Source: CBFDBF01 sp050291465
GTDB taxonomy: Bacteria > Pseudomonadota > Gammaproteobacteria > Chromatiales > Chromatiaceae
Assembly (NCBI GenBank): GCA_050291465.1
Contig: JBNKJV010000005.1
Location: 124,001 to 188,000 of the forward strand
Length of the DNA stretch: 64,000 nucleotides
Direction of reading: 5' to 3'
In this document: one piece after another, positions 48,941-57,632 of the stretch
Numbering within the stretch: position 1 is the stretch's first letter
Layout: the number at the start of each line of letters is the position of its first letter
The notes under the pieces: model-generated
What the model was told of the DNA's origin: nothing
The model's database searches: none
Seen by the model: the letters and a program-made list of their open reading frames with translations, nothing else
Made by a program: the position numbers and the translations under genes

Positions 48941-51169
48941 CTAGTTGCCTGAATGCTCGTGTCTGAAGGCACTCCTATATGCCGGGTTTTCGGCGCCCCG
49001 TTCCCCGCTCCTGGGGAGCAGAAAGCTGAATGTGGTTCCACCCTTGGGGTTGGCCCGGGCGGCCAGGGTGCCGCCGTGGTTTTCGATTATGCCGCGGCTG
49101 ATGGAGAGCCCCAATCCCATACCCTGTTCCTTGCTTGTAACGAAGGGTTCGAAGAGTTTCTCCAGAAGGTCGTCGGAGATTTGAGGGCCGGTGTCGGTCA
49201 CGCTGCAGGCGATCATACCGTTCAAGTCTTCGGAGCTGTGTATGATCAGGTAGCGCGCCGGGCGGTCGGTCTCGCCCATGGCCTCGATGGCGTTGCGGGC
49301 CAGGTTGAGTATTACCTGCTCGATCTGGATGGGTGAAACGTCGACTGTCAGTTGCGCATCGCACAGCTCCTTGCGGATAACCACCCCCTCCTTACGTGCC
49401 TCCGGTTCCACCAGCACGATCACCTCTCTCACCAGGTCGTTCAGGTCCACCCGTTTGTGGTCCGCCTCTCCTTTACGGATGAACTGGCGCAGTTGTCGGA
49501 TGATCTCCCCCGCTCGTTCCGCCTGGGTGGCGGTCCGCTCCATGGCATCCATGAGTTCGGCTTGATTGTTGCTGCCGGATTTCAGCAGGCGTATACACCC
49601 GCGGGTGTAGTTGGTGATGGCGGCCAGCGGTTGATTCACCTCGTGGGCGATGCTGGAAGCCATCTCCCCCATGGTACTGAGACGCGCCACATGGGCCAGT
49701 TCCGCCAGATGTCTGCGGTGTTTATCCTCCGCCTCCATGCGCAGGGTGACATCCCGGAACACTACCACCGCGCCGACGGTTTTTCCCTTCGGGTCCTTGA
49801 TCGGGTTGACGCTGTATTCCACCGGGATTTCATCTCCCTCGGGATTCCAGAACACATCGTATTCGATGAAACGCGGTGTGGAGTCCCGAGCGGTGGCGTA
49901 CACCGGGCAGTCGCTCGCCGGATGAACCGAACCGTCCGGGTGGGTATGGTGCATCAGTTCATGCTGGTTGTGTCCGATCATCTGCTCTGCGGTCCAGCCG
50001 GTTATCTCTTCCATGGCGCGGTTAACGAAGGTCGCATTGCCCTTCAGGTCCACCCCGTAGATGCCGTCCGCGACGGAATCGAGGATAAGGCGGTGCTCAT
50101 GTTCCAGCCGGAACTTGGATCTTTGCAGCGCACGGTTGAGCCGCCATACCCAGAGGGTGAGAAACACCATTACAAACAGGGCGACTATCGCAGCCAGGAT
50201 CAGATGACCGTATTCCCGCAGCACATCGGTGAAACTGACATGGCCGAGATAGGCGTAAGGAGGGAGGCGCAGCTCCTGGAACAGTTCATGAACCGGCTGG
50301 TAGTCCAGAGGTATGGTCCAGCGGGAATATTTTCCCGCCAGGGCGGCGGGGTGGTCGGCGGGCATGTTGAGCAGAGCGACCGCCACCCGCTGGGCAAGGG
50401 TGGTATCGGTATGTGCAACCTTGCTGAAAGGCCACTCGGGGTAGAGACGGGTGCTGATGGCAAAGGGGAATTCGGCGTACTGTTTGGCATTAAGAATCTT
50501 GAATTCGCCCGGCCGGATGACACCATCGTTGGTCATACGCTCCAGGATGTCGGTGCGAACCGTGGCTGCATCCACGGCACCCTCCCGTACCGCCATCACC
50601 ACCTGATCATGGGTGCCGCCGAACTCGAGGCGTTTGAAATCGGTGGCGGGGTTTATGCCCTCTTTGTGCAGTTCCCGCCAGGCCATCTGGTATCCGCCGA
50701 GAGAGGTCTTGTCCACGGCCATGAAGCTCTTTCCCCGCAGGTCCTGCAGATTGTTGATATCAGTGCGGTCGGCGCGGGTGAAGATAACACCGCCGAAGAT
50801 GTTGTAAGGGGTGCCGCCGCGGCGGTTGCTCAGGGTGGCGATACGGGAAACCCGGTAGCGGACCTCCAGGTTCACATAGATGCCGGGATTGACCAGGATG
50901 AAATCCACTCGGCCGTTTTCCACCGCCGGATCCACTTCGTCAAAATCCAACGGTTCGATCCGAAACCGAAAGCCGGGAAGGTTCTCCGTCAGGTAGTCGG
51001 CGGTTGCGGACCACATCTGCAGCGTGGCCTGGTCACCGCGGTGGCTGAGTACGCCGATCTTCACCAGCTCGCGGTCGGCGGCATGGCCGGCTGCGGGTGG
51101 CTGCAATAACAGCAGCAGCAACAACCACAGGGTTGAGATGTTTTTCCTGTTCAGGGCGGAGAGAGACAT
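48941..51169 (-). CDS. TtrS/ThsS-like sensor histidine kinase
   Basis: A 742-residue membrane kinase. Signal peptide (1-30); periplasmic PhnD-like binding domain (about 34-290, KIGVLSHRGDQATLQMW, NGRVDFILVNPGIYVNLE); membrane segment (321-343); PAS domain (about 357-477); HisKA with His509 (MGEMASSIAHEVNQPLAAITNYTRG); ATPase domain (N box ILNLARNAIEAM, GMGLGLSISRGIIENHGG). This order is that of TtrS (tetrathionate) and ThsS (thiosulfate). It follows soxW by 37 bases on the same strand, and a FixJ-type regulator lies at the other end of the sox cluster. Sensing thiosulfate or another sulfur anion is a well-founded inference, not shown. Confidence 0.88.
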   Translation of the reverse strand: MSLSALNRKNISTLWLLLLLLLQPPAAGHAADRELVKIGVLSHRGDQATLQMWSATADYLTENLPGFRFRIEPLDFDEVDPAVENGRVDFILVNPGIYVNLEVRYRVSRIATLSNRRGGTPYNIFGGVIFTRADRTDINNLQDLRGKSFMAVDKTSLGGYQMAWRELHKEGINPATDFKRLEFGGTHDQVVMAVREGAVDAATVRTDILERMTNDGVIRPGEFKILNAKQYAEFPFAISTRLYPEWPFSKVAHTDTTLAQRVAVALLNMPADHPAALAGKYSRWTIPLDYQPVHELFQELRLPPYAYLGHVSFTDVLREYGHLILAAIVALFVMVFLTLWVWRLNRALQRSKFRLEHEHRLILDSVADGIYGVDLKGNATFVNRAMEEITGWTAEQMIGHNQHELMHHTHPDGSVHPASDCPVYATARDSTPRFIEYDVFWNPEGDEIPVEYSVNPIKDPKGKTVGAVVVFRDVTLRMEAEDKHRRHLAELAHVARLSTMGEMASSIAHEVNQPLAAITNYTRGCIRLLKSGSNNQAELMDAMERTATQAERAGEIIRQLRQFIRKGEADHKRVDLNDLVREVIVLVEPEARKEGVVIRKELCDAQLTVDVSPIQIEQVILNLARNAIEAMGETDRPARYLIIHSSEDLNGMIACSVTDTGPQISDDLLEKLFEPFVTSKEQGMGLGLSISRGIIENHGGTLAARANPKGGTTFSFLLPRSGERGAENPAYRSAFRHEHSGN

Positions 51170-51206
51170 AGAGCAATTCTATGCCACTTTGACGGTTACG
51201 GGGGCG

Positions 51207-51839
51207 TCAGAAATTTTCGATCGCTTTCCCCTGTTCGCGATAGGCCTGCACCTTTTCAGCAATGTATTTCTGGAAATGCTGCTTTTCGTAGCGCCGCTCC
51301 TGTACGAACTCAAACATACTGAGAAAGTGAAACGGGCGAAAATAGCCCGGCATGATAGACGCCAGCTGCTTGTTTCCGGCTTTATCCGGCTGCAGCTCCT
51401 GTTGTTCGACGAAGAAGTGAATAGTGGGGGTGAATACCACGCCCCATTTGCGCGCCAGTTCCTTTTCCGGAAGGACCTCGCCGTCGAAGTCGGTGACCTC
51501 GCGGTCGCCCCAGAGGTTGAGCTGTACGATGACGAAGTTTTCACGGACATAGCGGTTGATCGGTTCGATGGTAAAGTTCTTGGTGTGGACGTCTGCGCAA
51601 TAGGGGCAGCCTTTCTGTTCCCATATGACGGCGAAGCGTTTACCCGCGCCCTGAGCCTCCGCCAGGTCGTCCCGCAGGTCGAGAAAGCTTTCCAGGAACC
51701 AGGGCTGTTTATGCAGGCCGTCGTCACCAACCTCCACCGGGGGGAGGTTGGCGGTGGAGTCCGATGCCGAGGCGGCGTTCGCGGAATATACGAATACCAG
51801 CAGGAACAGATAAATAGATGACCATGCGTACCGTTTCAT
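51207..51839 (-). CDS. soxW: SoxW-type periplasmic thioredoxin
   Basis: A 210-residue exported thioredoxin-fold protein: signal peptide (1-25), then AVIWEQKGCPYCADVHTKNF with the redox Cys-Pro-Tyr-Cys, and FTPTIHFFVE with the cis-Pro. SoxW takes electrons from SoxV to keep Sox components, notably SoxY or heme proteins, reduced. Directly between soxS and the sensor kinase. Confidence 0.88.
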   Translation of the reverse strand: MKRYAWSSIYLFLLVFVYSANAASASDSTANLPPVEVGDDGLHKQPWFLESFLDLRDDLAEAQGAGKRFAVIWEQKGCPYCADVHTKNFTIEPINRYVRENFVIVQLNLWGDREVTDFDGEVLPEKELARKWGVVFTPTIHFFVEQQELQPDKAGNKQLASIMPGYFRPFHFLSMFEFVQERRYEKQHFQKYIAEKVQAYREQGKAIENF

Positions 51840-51876
51840 GTGATATCTCCTGGGCAGTGGTGATGTTCGTTATCAA

Positions 51877-52239
51877 TCATCCGGGCGGGGGCAGCCGTTT
51901 GATGATCTCCTGCAGTTCCCACCAGAAAAAATCCTCTCCGGCATAGCCGGTGATGCGTCCCACTTCCCGGTTCTGGTCCAGCACCACGAAGGTGGGTGTA
52001 TAGCGGATCGATTCCAGATCACGCAGGCGGGGAGGAAGCGGATCCGCGATATCCACGTGTAATAACGGCAGGCGCCGCCCCTCTTCGGTACGGGGATACA
52101 GGACTCCCACTTCCCGCTCCCACGCCTTGCACCAGCCGCATCCGGGGCTGTTGAACATGATCAGTTCCGCCGCCTGCGCGTCGCTGCTCAGCACTGCGCC
52201 GGATATCAGTATCAGCAGAGCGTTCCGCAGACGCCCCAT
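51877..52239 (-). CDS. soxS: SoxS-type periplasmic thioredoxin
   Basis: A 120-residue exported thioredoxin-fold protein: signal peptide (1-23), then ELIMFNSPGCGWCKAWEREV with Cys-Gly-Trp-Cys, and IRYTPTFVVLD with the cis-Pro. In Paracoccus SoxS is needed to reactivate SoxY. Starts 3 bases after soxV. Note that this is not the SoxS redox regulator of enterics. Confidence 0.87.
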   Translation of the reverse strand: MGRLRNALLILISGAVLSSDAQAAELIMFNSPGCGWCKAWEREVGVLYPRTEEGRRLPLLHVDIADPLPPRLRDLESIRYTPTFVVLDQNREVGRITGYAGEDFFWWELQEIIKRLPPPG

Positions 52240-52242
52240 GGT

Positions 52243-52992
52243 TTATCCCACCCGGGAGAACCAGGGTACGGTCTGCAGCAGCCAGTTGCTGACGGCGCTG
52301 AGGCTGCCGGTGAAGATCATCACGCCGGTGACGATCAGCAACGCCCCGATAGTGATCTCCACCCTGCGCATGTGGTGGCGGAAACGTCGCATAAACGCCA
52401 TGAACGGGCGTACTCCGAGGGCCGCAATCAGAAACGGGATGCCGATGCCCAGGGCGTAGACCGTCAGCAGGGTGATGCCGTCGCTCGAGTCGTTGCCGGT
52501 GGTGGCGATCATCAGGATGGTGGCCAGTATAGGGCCGACACAAGGCGTCCAGCCGAATGCAAAGGCCAGGCCCAGGAGAAAGGCCCCTAGTGCCCCGGCC
52601 GGGCGGCTGTCGAGATGAAAACGTTTTTCATAATTGAGCAGCGGAATGCGTAACAGTCCGGAATAGTGCAGACCGAAAAGCACGATGATCACACCGGCGA
52701 CGCGGCTGAAGATAATCATGTTCTGGGCGATAAACTGGCTCAGGACGGTAGCCGCGGCCCCCAGGATTACGAAAACGGTGCTGAACCCGGTGACGAAGAA
52801 CAGGGCGGAGATAAAAACCCTGCGTTCCAGCCGTCGATCCAGGTTCTCTTCCCGCGTGAGGTCCTCCATGGAGGCCCCGCTGAGAAAGCAGAGGTAGGCG
52901 GGGACCAGCGGCAGCACGCAGGGTGAGAAGAAGCTGAGCAGTCCGGCCAGTGCCGCCCCGAAGATCGTTACTTCCATACCCATGCTTTCCAT
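52243..52992 (-). CDS. soxV: SoxV/CcdA-type thiol-disulfide transporter
   Basis: A 249-residue inner-membrane protein with six hydrophobic segments and the two CcdA/DsbD cysteines (FFSPCVLPLVPAYL and FGWTPCVGPILA). It moves reducing power from cytosolic thioredoxin to periplasmic SoxW and SoxS. Its ATG overlaps the soxB stop by one base (TGATG), so translation is coupled to soxB. Confidence 0.9.
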   Translation of the reverse strand: MESMGMEVTIFGAALAGLLSFFSPCVLPLVPAYLCFLSGASMEDLTREENLDRRLERRVFISALFFVTGFSTVFVILGAAATVLSQFIAQNMIIFSRVAGVIIVLFGLHYSGLLRIPLLNYEKRFHLDSRPAGALGAFLLGLAFAFGWTPCVGPILATILMIATTGNDSSDGITLLTVYALGIGIPFLIAALGVRPFMAFMRRFRHHMRRVEITIGALLIVTGVMIFTGSLSAVSNWLLQTVPWFSRVG

Positions 52993-54671
52993 CAGGCACC
53001 TGCTATCTTTATGTGACGGTTGGGTTGCAGATTGATGTGCTGTTTGCGCCGTATATATTCGGCTACCACATCATAGATGGGCGGACCGGAGGTCTCTGGA
53101 TTTACCGAAGCCCAGCCGCCCACCACGTATTTACGGGCGGGCTCCAGCGGTGCGCCGCTGTCGGTGAGACGCATGTCGGAGATGCGTTTGCCGATGGGTT
53201 GACCGATGTCGATGCGGTAACTCATACCGCCGACGCGTACCATGTCGCCTCCCTGTTGGTAGTAAGGATCGGGATTGAACAGGTTGTCGGCCACGTCTTC
53301 CAGGATCTCTTTCAGGGTCTTGCCGGTCATTTCTGTACGGTAACAGGCGGGATAGGTGATGGCGGTCTGGTTGTACACGTCCTCCACGCGGATCGACTGT
53401 CCGGCCAGCAGGGAAGAGCCCCAGCGGAACCCCGGGGAAAGGGCGATCTCGGTGTCGCGTTCGCTGCGGATGGCGTCCAGGATCAGGTCGTCGAAGGTGC
53501 CGTTGAAATTACCGCGGCGGTAGAGGGTGCTTTCGGTGCGGCCCAGCTCGGTGTTGAGAAGATCCTTATGGGGGGCGCGCAGCCGGTCGATCAGGGCCGT
53601 CATACCCGGATCCGGCGCGATCACATCCGACAGCACCGGGATGAGCCGGAAACGGAAGTCGGCCACCTTGCGGTTGCGTACGTCCAGATCCAGCCGCGCC
53701 AGGAATTTGCCGTGGGAACCCGCCGCCACCAGCAACGTGTTGTTGACCTTGACGGCTGCGGGTATGGCGTCGTGCGTGTGGCCCGTGAGCAGTACGTCGA
53801 TGCCGTCCACCCGGGCGGCCAGCTTGCGGTCCACGTCGAAGCCGTTGTGGCTGGCAACCACCACCAGGTCGGCCCCGGCCGCGCGGGCCCGGCGCACGTT
53901 CTCGGCTATGGTTTCCTCGCGGATACCGAAAGACCATTCGGGGATCATGTGGCGGGGATTGGCTACCGGCGTGTAGGGGAACGCCTGGCCGATTACCGCT
54001 ATATTGAGGCCGCCGCGTTGGAAAAAGGCGGTGCTCTCGAATATGGACTCTCCCCAGTCGTTATCCACCACGTTGCCGGCGAGGAAGGGGAATTTCAGTT
54101 GTTCGATCAGTTCCTGTACCCGTTCCTGGCCGTAGGTAAACTCCCAGTGGCCGGTCATGGCGTCCACTCCAAGGGTATTCATCGCCTCCACCATATCGGC
54201 GCCCCGGGACTGCAGAGAGGTGTAGGAGCCCTGCCAGGTGTCGCCGTTGTCGATCAGCAGGGTCCGCCCCGGGCGTTCCGCGCGAATCGCCTTGATCAGG
54301 GTGGCCATATGGGCGAGACCGCCGATGCGGCCGTACTCGCCGGCGAGGCGCTGGAAATCCAGGCCGGTGAACATATAGGCGTCGAGGGTACCCGGACGCA
54401 GCCCGAAATGACTCAACATGGCTTCGCCGGTCAGATGGGGCGGCAGGCCCCGGACCTCGCCTACGCCGAGGTTTACCGACGGTTCCCGATAGTGCAGGGG
54501 GAGCAGCTGGGCATGGATGTCGGTGAAGTTGAGCAGGGTGACCTGGCCGGTGGAATCGAAATTGAGGAGATCCTGTTGGCGGATTCCTGATCCCGCGTAA
54601 GCACCCCTGCCGGTGAGTCCGGCGCAGGCGGTGGCGGCCATAACCTGCAAAAAATCTCGGCGTGTCAACAT
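52992..54671 (-). CDS. soxB: Sulfate thiohydrolase SoxB
   Basis: A 559-residue SoxB. The N terminus has a Tat signal (MLTRRDFLQVMAATACAG); ATG 54671 was chosen over a TTG seven codons earlier. Dimanganese site motifs NFTDIHAQLLP, LLIDNGDTWQGS, TGHWEFTYG and VLLTGHTHDAIP are seen. SoxB removes the sulfonate from SoxYZ-bound cysteine S-thiosulfonate as sulfate. It is separated from soxA by a 274-base gap with an inverted repeat. Confidence 0.96.
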   Translation of the reverse strand: MLTRRDFLQVMAATACAGLTGRGAYAGSGIRQQDLLNFDSTGQVTLLNFTDIHAQLLPLHYREPSVNLGVGEVRGLPPHLTGEAMLSHFGLRPGTLDAYMFTGLDFQRLAGEYGRIGGLAHMATLIKAIRAERPGRTLLIDNGDTWQGSYTSLQSRGADMVEAMNTLGVDAMTGHWEFTYGQERVQELIEQLKFPFLAGNVVDNDWGESIFESTAFFQRGGLNIAVIGQAFPYTPVANPRHMIPEWSFGIREETIAENVRRARAAGADLVVVASHNGFDVDRKLAARVDGIDVLLTGHTHDAIPAAVKVNNTLLVAAGSHGKFLARLDLDVRNRKVADFRFRLIPVLSDVIAPDPGMTALIDRLRAPHKDLLNTELGRTESTLYRRGNFNGTFDDLILDAIRSERDTEIALSPGFRWGSSLLAGQSIRVEDVYNQTAITYPACYRTEMTGKTLKEILEDVADNLFNPDPYYQQGGDMVRVGGMSYRIDIGQPIGKRISDMRLTDSGAPLEPARKYVVGGWASVNPETSGPPIYDVVAEYIRRKQHINLQPNRHIKIAGA

Positions 54672-54786
54672 CAGGATATCTTTCCCGGTCAATGTTGATA
54701 AAGGTCCGCTCGCGGTGGCGGCGAGGGGTAACCGACCACCGCGCGCGGATGTAACCAGCTTCTACAGAAGTTCGGTCTTCAGTATT

Positions 54787-54916
54787 GCCACGGAGATCAC
54801 GGAGTAATGCGAATGTGCTGATACTACGGCTGGCGTTTCTTTATTCGAGCCATGGTATCGGCATGTTGCATGAATAATCTTGCGAAAGATTTTCGTGTGC
54901 TCCGTGTCTCTGTGGC
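54787..54916. repeat. CACGGAG/CTCCGTG inverted repeat in soxA-soxB gap
   Basis: Left arm GCCACGGAGATCACGGAG (54787-54804), right arm GTGCTCCGTGTCTCTGTGGC (54897-54916). Same family as in the nifD-nifK gap. Confidence 0.75.
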
Positions 54917-54945
54917 TAATATCAATTTCCGAACGACTGCGCCTA

Positions 54946-55758
54946 CTACTTACGTACTGAAGGGCTCTCTACCGGCAGCCCGTTGGCGCGGGACATGACA
55001 TACAGTTCCAATGCCGTATATTCCGGAGATCCCTGCTTGTAGGGTTCCGCACGGATATTCTTGTTGCAGCCGCGGAAACGACGGTGCAGGGATCCGAGCT
55101 TCTGCCACTTCAGGCGATAGGTGGGAAAGCCATTAGGCATGCCCTGGCTGAGAAGTTCGGAACGGACATTGTTGCCGTGGTTGTTTACATGGCAGTGCAC
55201 GCAGGCCAGATCCAGTGCGCCGCGGCGCTGTTCAAAGAAGGCCTTGCCCTGTTCTAAGTACGGGGCGGCCTCGCCGTCGGTTTTGACCTGGATCGGCATG
55301 CCGTTGGATTGCATGCGGACCAGGGCGCTCAGGCCGAGCATCTCGTCCGATTCCCACTTCCAGGCCGGTGCCTTCATCTTTTCGGTACGGCACTCGTTGA
55401 TCTGATGCTCCACCGTGATCAGTTTGCCGCTCTTCTTCGACACCTTGGGATAGGTGGTGGAGATGCCTTTCATGGAAGAGGGGTCCTGATGGCAGGAGGC
55501 GCAGGATTTTCCGGCCTCGCCTTCAGCCCGGCTCCAGAGCACTTCGCCATGGTCCACCCACATCATGGATGGGTTCTGGATCTCGTCCAGTTGCATCTCG
55601 CGGGTGGTGTCGTCGGAGATCACGAAGCCGGTATAGCGCTGGCCGTCGGTGTAGTTCTTGACCGCCGGGTTGCTCAGGTCGGGGACCTGAGCCAGTGCGA
55701 TACCGATGGCTCCAAGAGTTGCAGCCAGGGTGTACGCGGTCTTCTTAAGCAGTTTCAT
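54946..55758 (-). CDS. soxA: SoxA, diheme cytochrome subunit of SoxAX
   Basis: A 270-residue exported cytochrome: signal peptide (1-24); hemes at CASCH (Cys86-Cys89-His90) and CVHCH (Cys186-Cys189-His190); the active-site Cys231 in FRGCNKNIRAEP. Diheme SoxA with SoxX joins thiosulfate to the SoxY cysteine. Part of soxXYZA with short gaps. The start has GGAGGA upstream. Confidence 0.95.
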   Translation of the reverse strand: MKLLKKTAYTLAATLGAIGIALAQVPDLSNPAVKNYTDGQRYTGFVISDDTTREMQLDEIQNPSMMWVDHGEVLWSRAEGEAGKSCASCHQDPSSMKGISTTYPKVSKKSGKLITVEHQINECRTEKMKAPAWKWESDEMLGLSALVRMQSNGMPIQVKTDGEAAPYLEQGKAFFEQRRGALDLACVHCHVNNHGNNVRSELLSQGMPNGFPTYRLKWQKLGSLHRRFRGCNKNIRAEPYKQGSPEYTALELYVMSRANGLPVESPSVRK

Positions 55759-55780
55759 TGAATATCCTCCTGCAACCTGA

Positions 55781-56113
55781 TCAGCTGACGCTGATGGCCT
55801 GCTTCACGGTGGTCTCTTTGTTGTTGTCATCCTTCCAACTGAATACCAGTTCGCCGCTTTCATCCGCACGGCAGCTGAAAGAAATAAAAGGATTGGCCGA
55901 AATCGCCCCGTGCAGATCGGAGCTGAACACCAGCCTGCCGTTGTAATGACATTGGAACTGATTGATGATCAGGCGCGGGATCAGCTCACCGGTCTTCTTG
56001 TCTTTTCTGCGACCACTCTCCATCTGGTGAGGGAAGATAGTCGCAATGCTGAATACTTCTCCCTTTTCGATCTTTTTGGGAAGTTTTACTCTGGGTTTTT
56101 TTGCCATAGCCAT
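55781..56113 (-). CDS. soxZ: SoxZ, thiosulfate oxidation carrier partner
   Basis: A 110-residue SoxZ: PRVKLPKKIEKGEVFSIATIFPHQMESGRRKDKKTGELIPR is the family start, then FQCHYNGRLVFSSDLHGAISANPFISF. It forms the SoxYZ carrier heterodimer and lacks a signal peptide, as usual, because it is exported with SoxY. ATG 56113 with AGGAG eight bases upstream was chosen. Confidence 0.95.
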   Translation of the reverse strand: MAMAKKPRVKLPKKIEKGEVFSIATIFPHQMESGRRKDKKTGELIPRLIINQFQCHYNGRLVFSSDLHGAISANPFISFSCRADESGELVFSWKDDNNKETTVKQAISVS

Positions 56114-56138
56114 GATTGGTTCTCCTGAATCTGTCGCC

Positions 56139-56621
56139 TTAACCGCCGCAGCCACCAATGGTGACCTTGACCTGCTTCTTGCCGATGTAGGTGGAGCCGT
56201 CGCTCATCTGTGCGACAGCCACCACATTCTGGGTTTTGGCAAGACGTACGCGGGTTGCCACCTTGGCTTCGCCGCTTATCGGTGTGAGATGAAACGTGGC
56301 GATCTCCGGGGCGGGGTTCTGTTCCGCGAACAGATGGATGGCCGTGACGTGATCTTCCTCGGTCATGGGGCTGTCCACGGTCACCGTTACCGGGACGGTA
56401 TTGCCGTTTTCCGCGACATGCGGAAGTTTGATACTGATCCTGCCTTCCTGCAGGGTTTTTCCACCGGTCAGTTCCTTGATGCGTGCTCCGGCTTCCTCGG
56501 GGGAGGCAAGGGCGCGGCCGGAAAAGAGACCGGCGGTTGCCAGAAAAGCAACAGTGGAACCGCCGAGAGAGATGAACCTGCGGCGGTCTATCGCCGCGCT
56601 ATTGATTACTTGATCAGACAT
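56139..56621 (-). CDS. soxY: SoxY, sulfur-carrier protein
   Basis: A 160-residue SoxY: Tat signal (IDRRRFISLGGSTVAFLATAGL), immunoglobulin-like body (PVTVTVDSPMTEEDHVTAIHLFAEQNP) and the C-terminal GGCGG swinging arm that carries the sulfur on its cysteine. ATG 56621 has GGGAG eight bases upstream. It is exported folded with SoxZ. Confidence 0.96.
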   Translation of the reverse strand: MSDQVINSAAIDRRRFISLGGSTVAFLATAGLFSGRALASPEEAGARIKELTGGKTLQEGRISIKLPHVAENGNTVPVTVTVDSPMTEEDHVTAIHLFAEQNPAPEIATFHLTPISGEAKVATRVRLAKTQNVVAVAQMSDGSTYIGKKQVKVTIGGCGG

Positions 56622-56647
56622 TGCTGTTTCTCCCGTGAAGTCGGTCA

Positions 56648-57103
56648 TTAGAGGGTTTTCAGATAGGCAATCACGTGTTCCACCTCTTGGGCGGTAAGGA
56701 TCGGTTTGCCCGCAAACTTTTTCATCACCCGGTGCAGGCCCTCGGTCTTGTGGAAGGCCGGCATCATGGTTTCGGGATTGATCTGTTTGGGATCGACCAC
56801 CCGCAGTCGGAGCTGGGCTTCGGTCAGTCTGGAGCTGACGCCTTTCAGATCGGGACCGATATTGCCGTGGTCCGCCTCTTCCGGAATGGGCATGCGGTGG
56901 CAGGCAAGGCAGTTGCCTTTTTTACGGTCAATGGCAATCTTGCGCCCTTCAGCCGCGTCACCCTGGAGTCCCGCCAGCGGCGACTCGATGGCGTAATTGG
57001 TAACGGTGTACTCGGCGACACCATCCGTGCCGGCAACCGCCGCACCGATCCCGGCCAGCAGCAGCACCGTCGGTGTGCAGAGAGTAATAACGTGTCTCCT
57101 CAT
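56648..57103 (-). CDS. soxX: SoxX, monoheme cytochrome subunit of SoxAX
   Basis: A 151-residue exported cytochrome c: signal peptide (1-24), heme at Cys65-x-x-Cys68-His69 (CLACH), Met ligand region PETMMPAFHKTEG. The lead gene of soxXYZA, with GAGGAGG before its ATG. Its C-terminal length is normal. Confidence 0.94.
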   Translation of the reverse strand: MRRHVITLCTPTVLLLAGIGAAVAGTDGVAEYTVTNYAIESPLAGLQGDAAEGRKIAIDRKKGNCLACHRMPIPEEADHGNIGPDLKGVSSRLTEAQLRLRVVDPKQINPETMMPAFHKTEGLHRVMKKFAGKPILTAQEVEHVIAYLKTL

Positions 57104-57632
57104 GGGTCCTCCTCAGGTCTTGTGCACTCGATGCCGCAGTTGCGGGCCTCGAAGTCATTCAGTTCACCGGTTCGGTATCAGGGTGAGATTTCCGCTTGCG
57201 CTATACCGTGGAACGTTTCCCGGCTGTTTCTCACTTCCTGGATAGTTTTTTACTGCACCGGGATGGGGTGCGTGAATCGGGTCGATTACCCTAATGTTTC
57301 AGGGAAGAGGCGGGTCTGATGGAGGGTTGTCAGGAGGTATGTCGGGGTAAACCCTGATACCACTCCCGATTCTCCTCTGGTGAGGCTGTTTGGGGATTGG
57401 TGAAAAAAGGGGAGTAGGGGAGTGGTGCTCACTTTAAAGAGCTTGTGCTTATCATTCGTATAATGACTTAATTACTCCTTCAGGCATTAGCCGCAAATGA
57501 ACGCAAATCACCGCGAATCTGGGCTAAATGTCGAAGCGCTTTGCCTAAGCTATTTGCGGTACTTTGCAGTTATTGGCGTAATTTGCGGTTTTTATTTCTA
57601 TAGTAAGCGCCAATTAGAGGTAGGGAGAGAAT
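57104..57632. other. Gap between soxX and the regulator gene
   Basis: A 529-base gap. It includes the CGCAAAT-type inverted repeat (57488-57592). The soxX promoter must lie in 57104-57480, but I cannot place a clear -35/-10 or -24/-12 on the minus strand. Confidence 0.5.
57488..57592. repeat. CGCAAAT-type inverted repeat, second copy
   Basis: Left arm TAGCCGCAAATGAACGCAAA then TCACCGCGAAT; right arm ATTTGCGGTACTTTGCAG then AATTTGCGG. Same family as 14869-14960. Confidence 0.65.

Noticed and set aside
49352..51109. 585-codon antisense open frame over the sensor kinase
   Set aside because: It is fully antisense to a well-supported kinase gene and His/Gly/Val-rich without domains.
51877..52239. 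SoxS as the superoxide-response regulator
   Set aside because: The protein is a periplasmic thioredoxin with CGWC and no AraC-type HTH; the shared name is only a coincidence.
52950..54590. 546-codon antisense open frame over soxB
   Set aside because: It mirrors soxB codon structure, has no ribosome site, and crosses the end of soxV.
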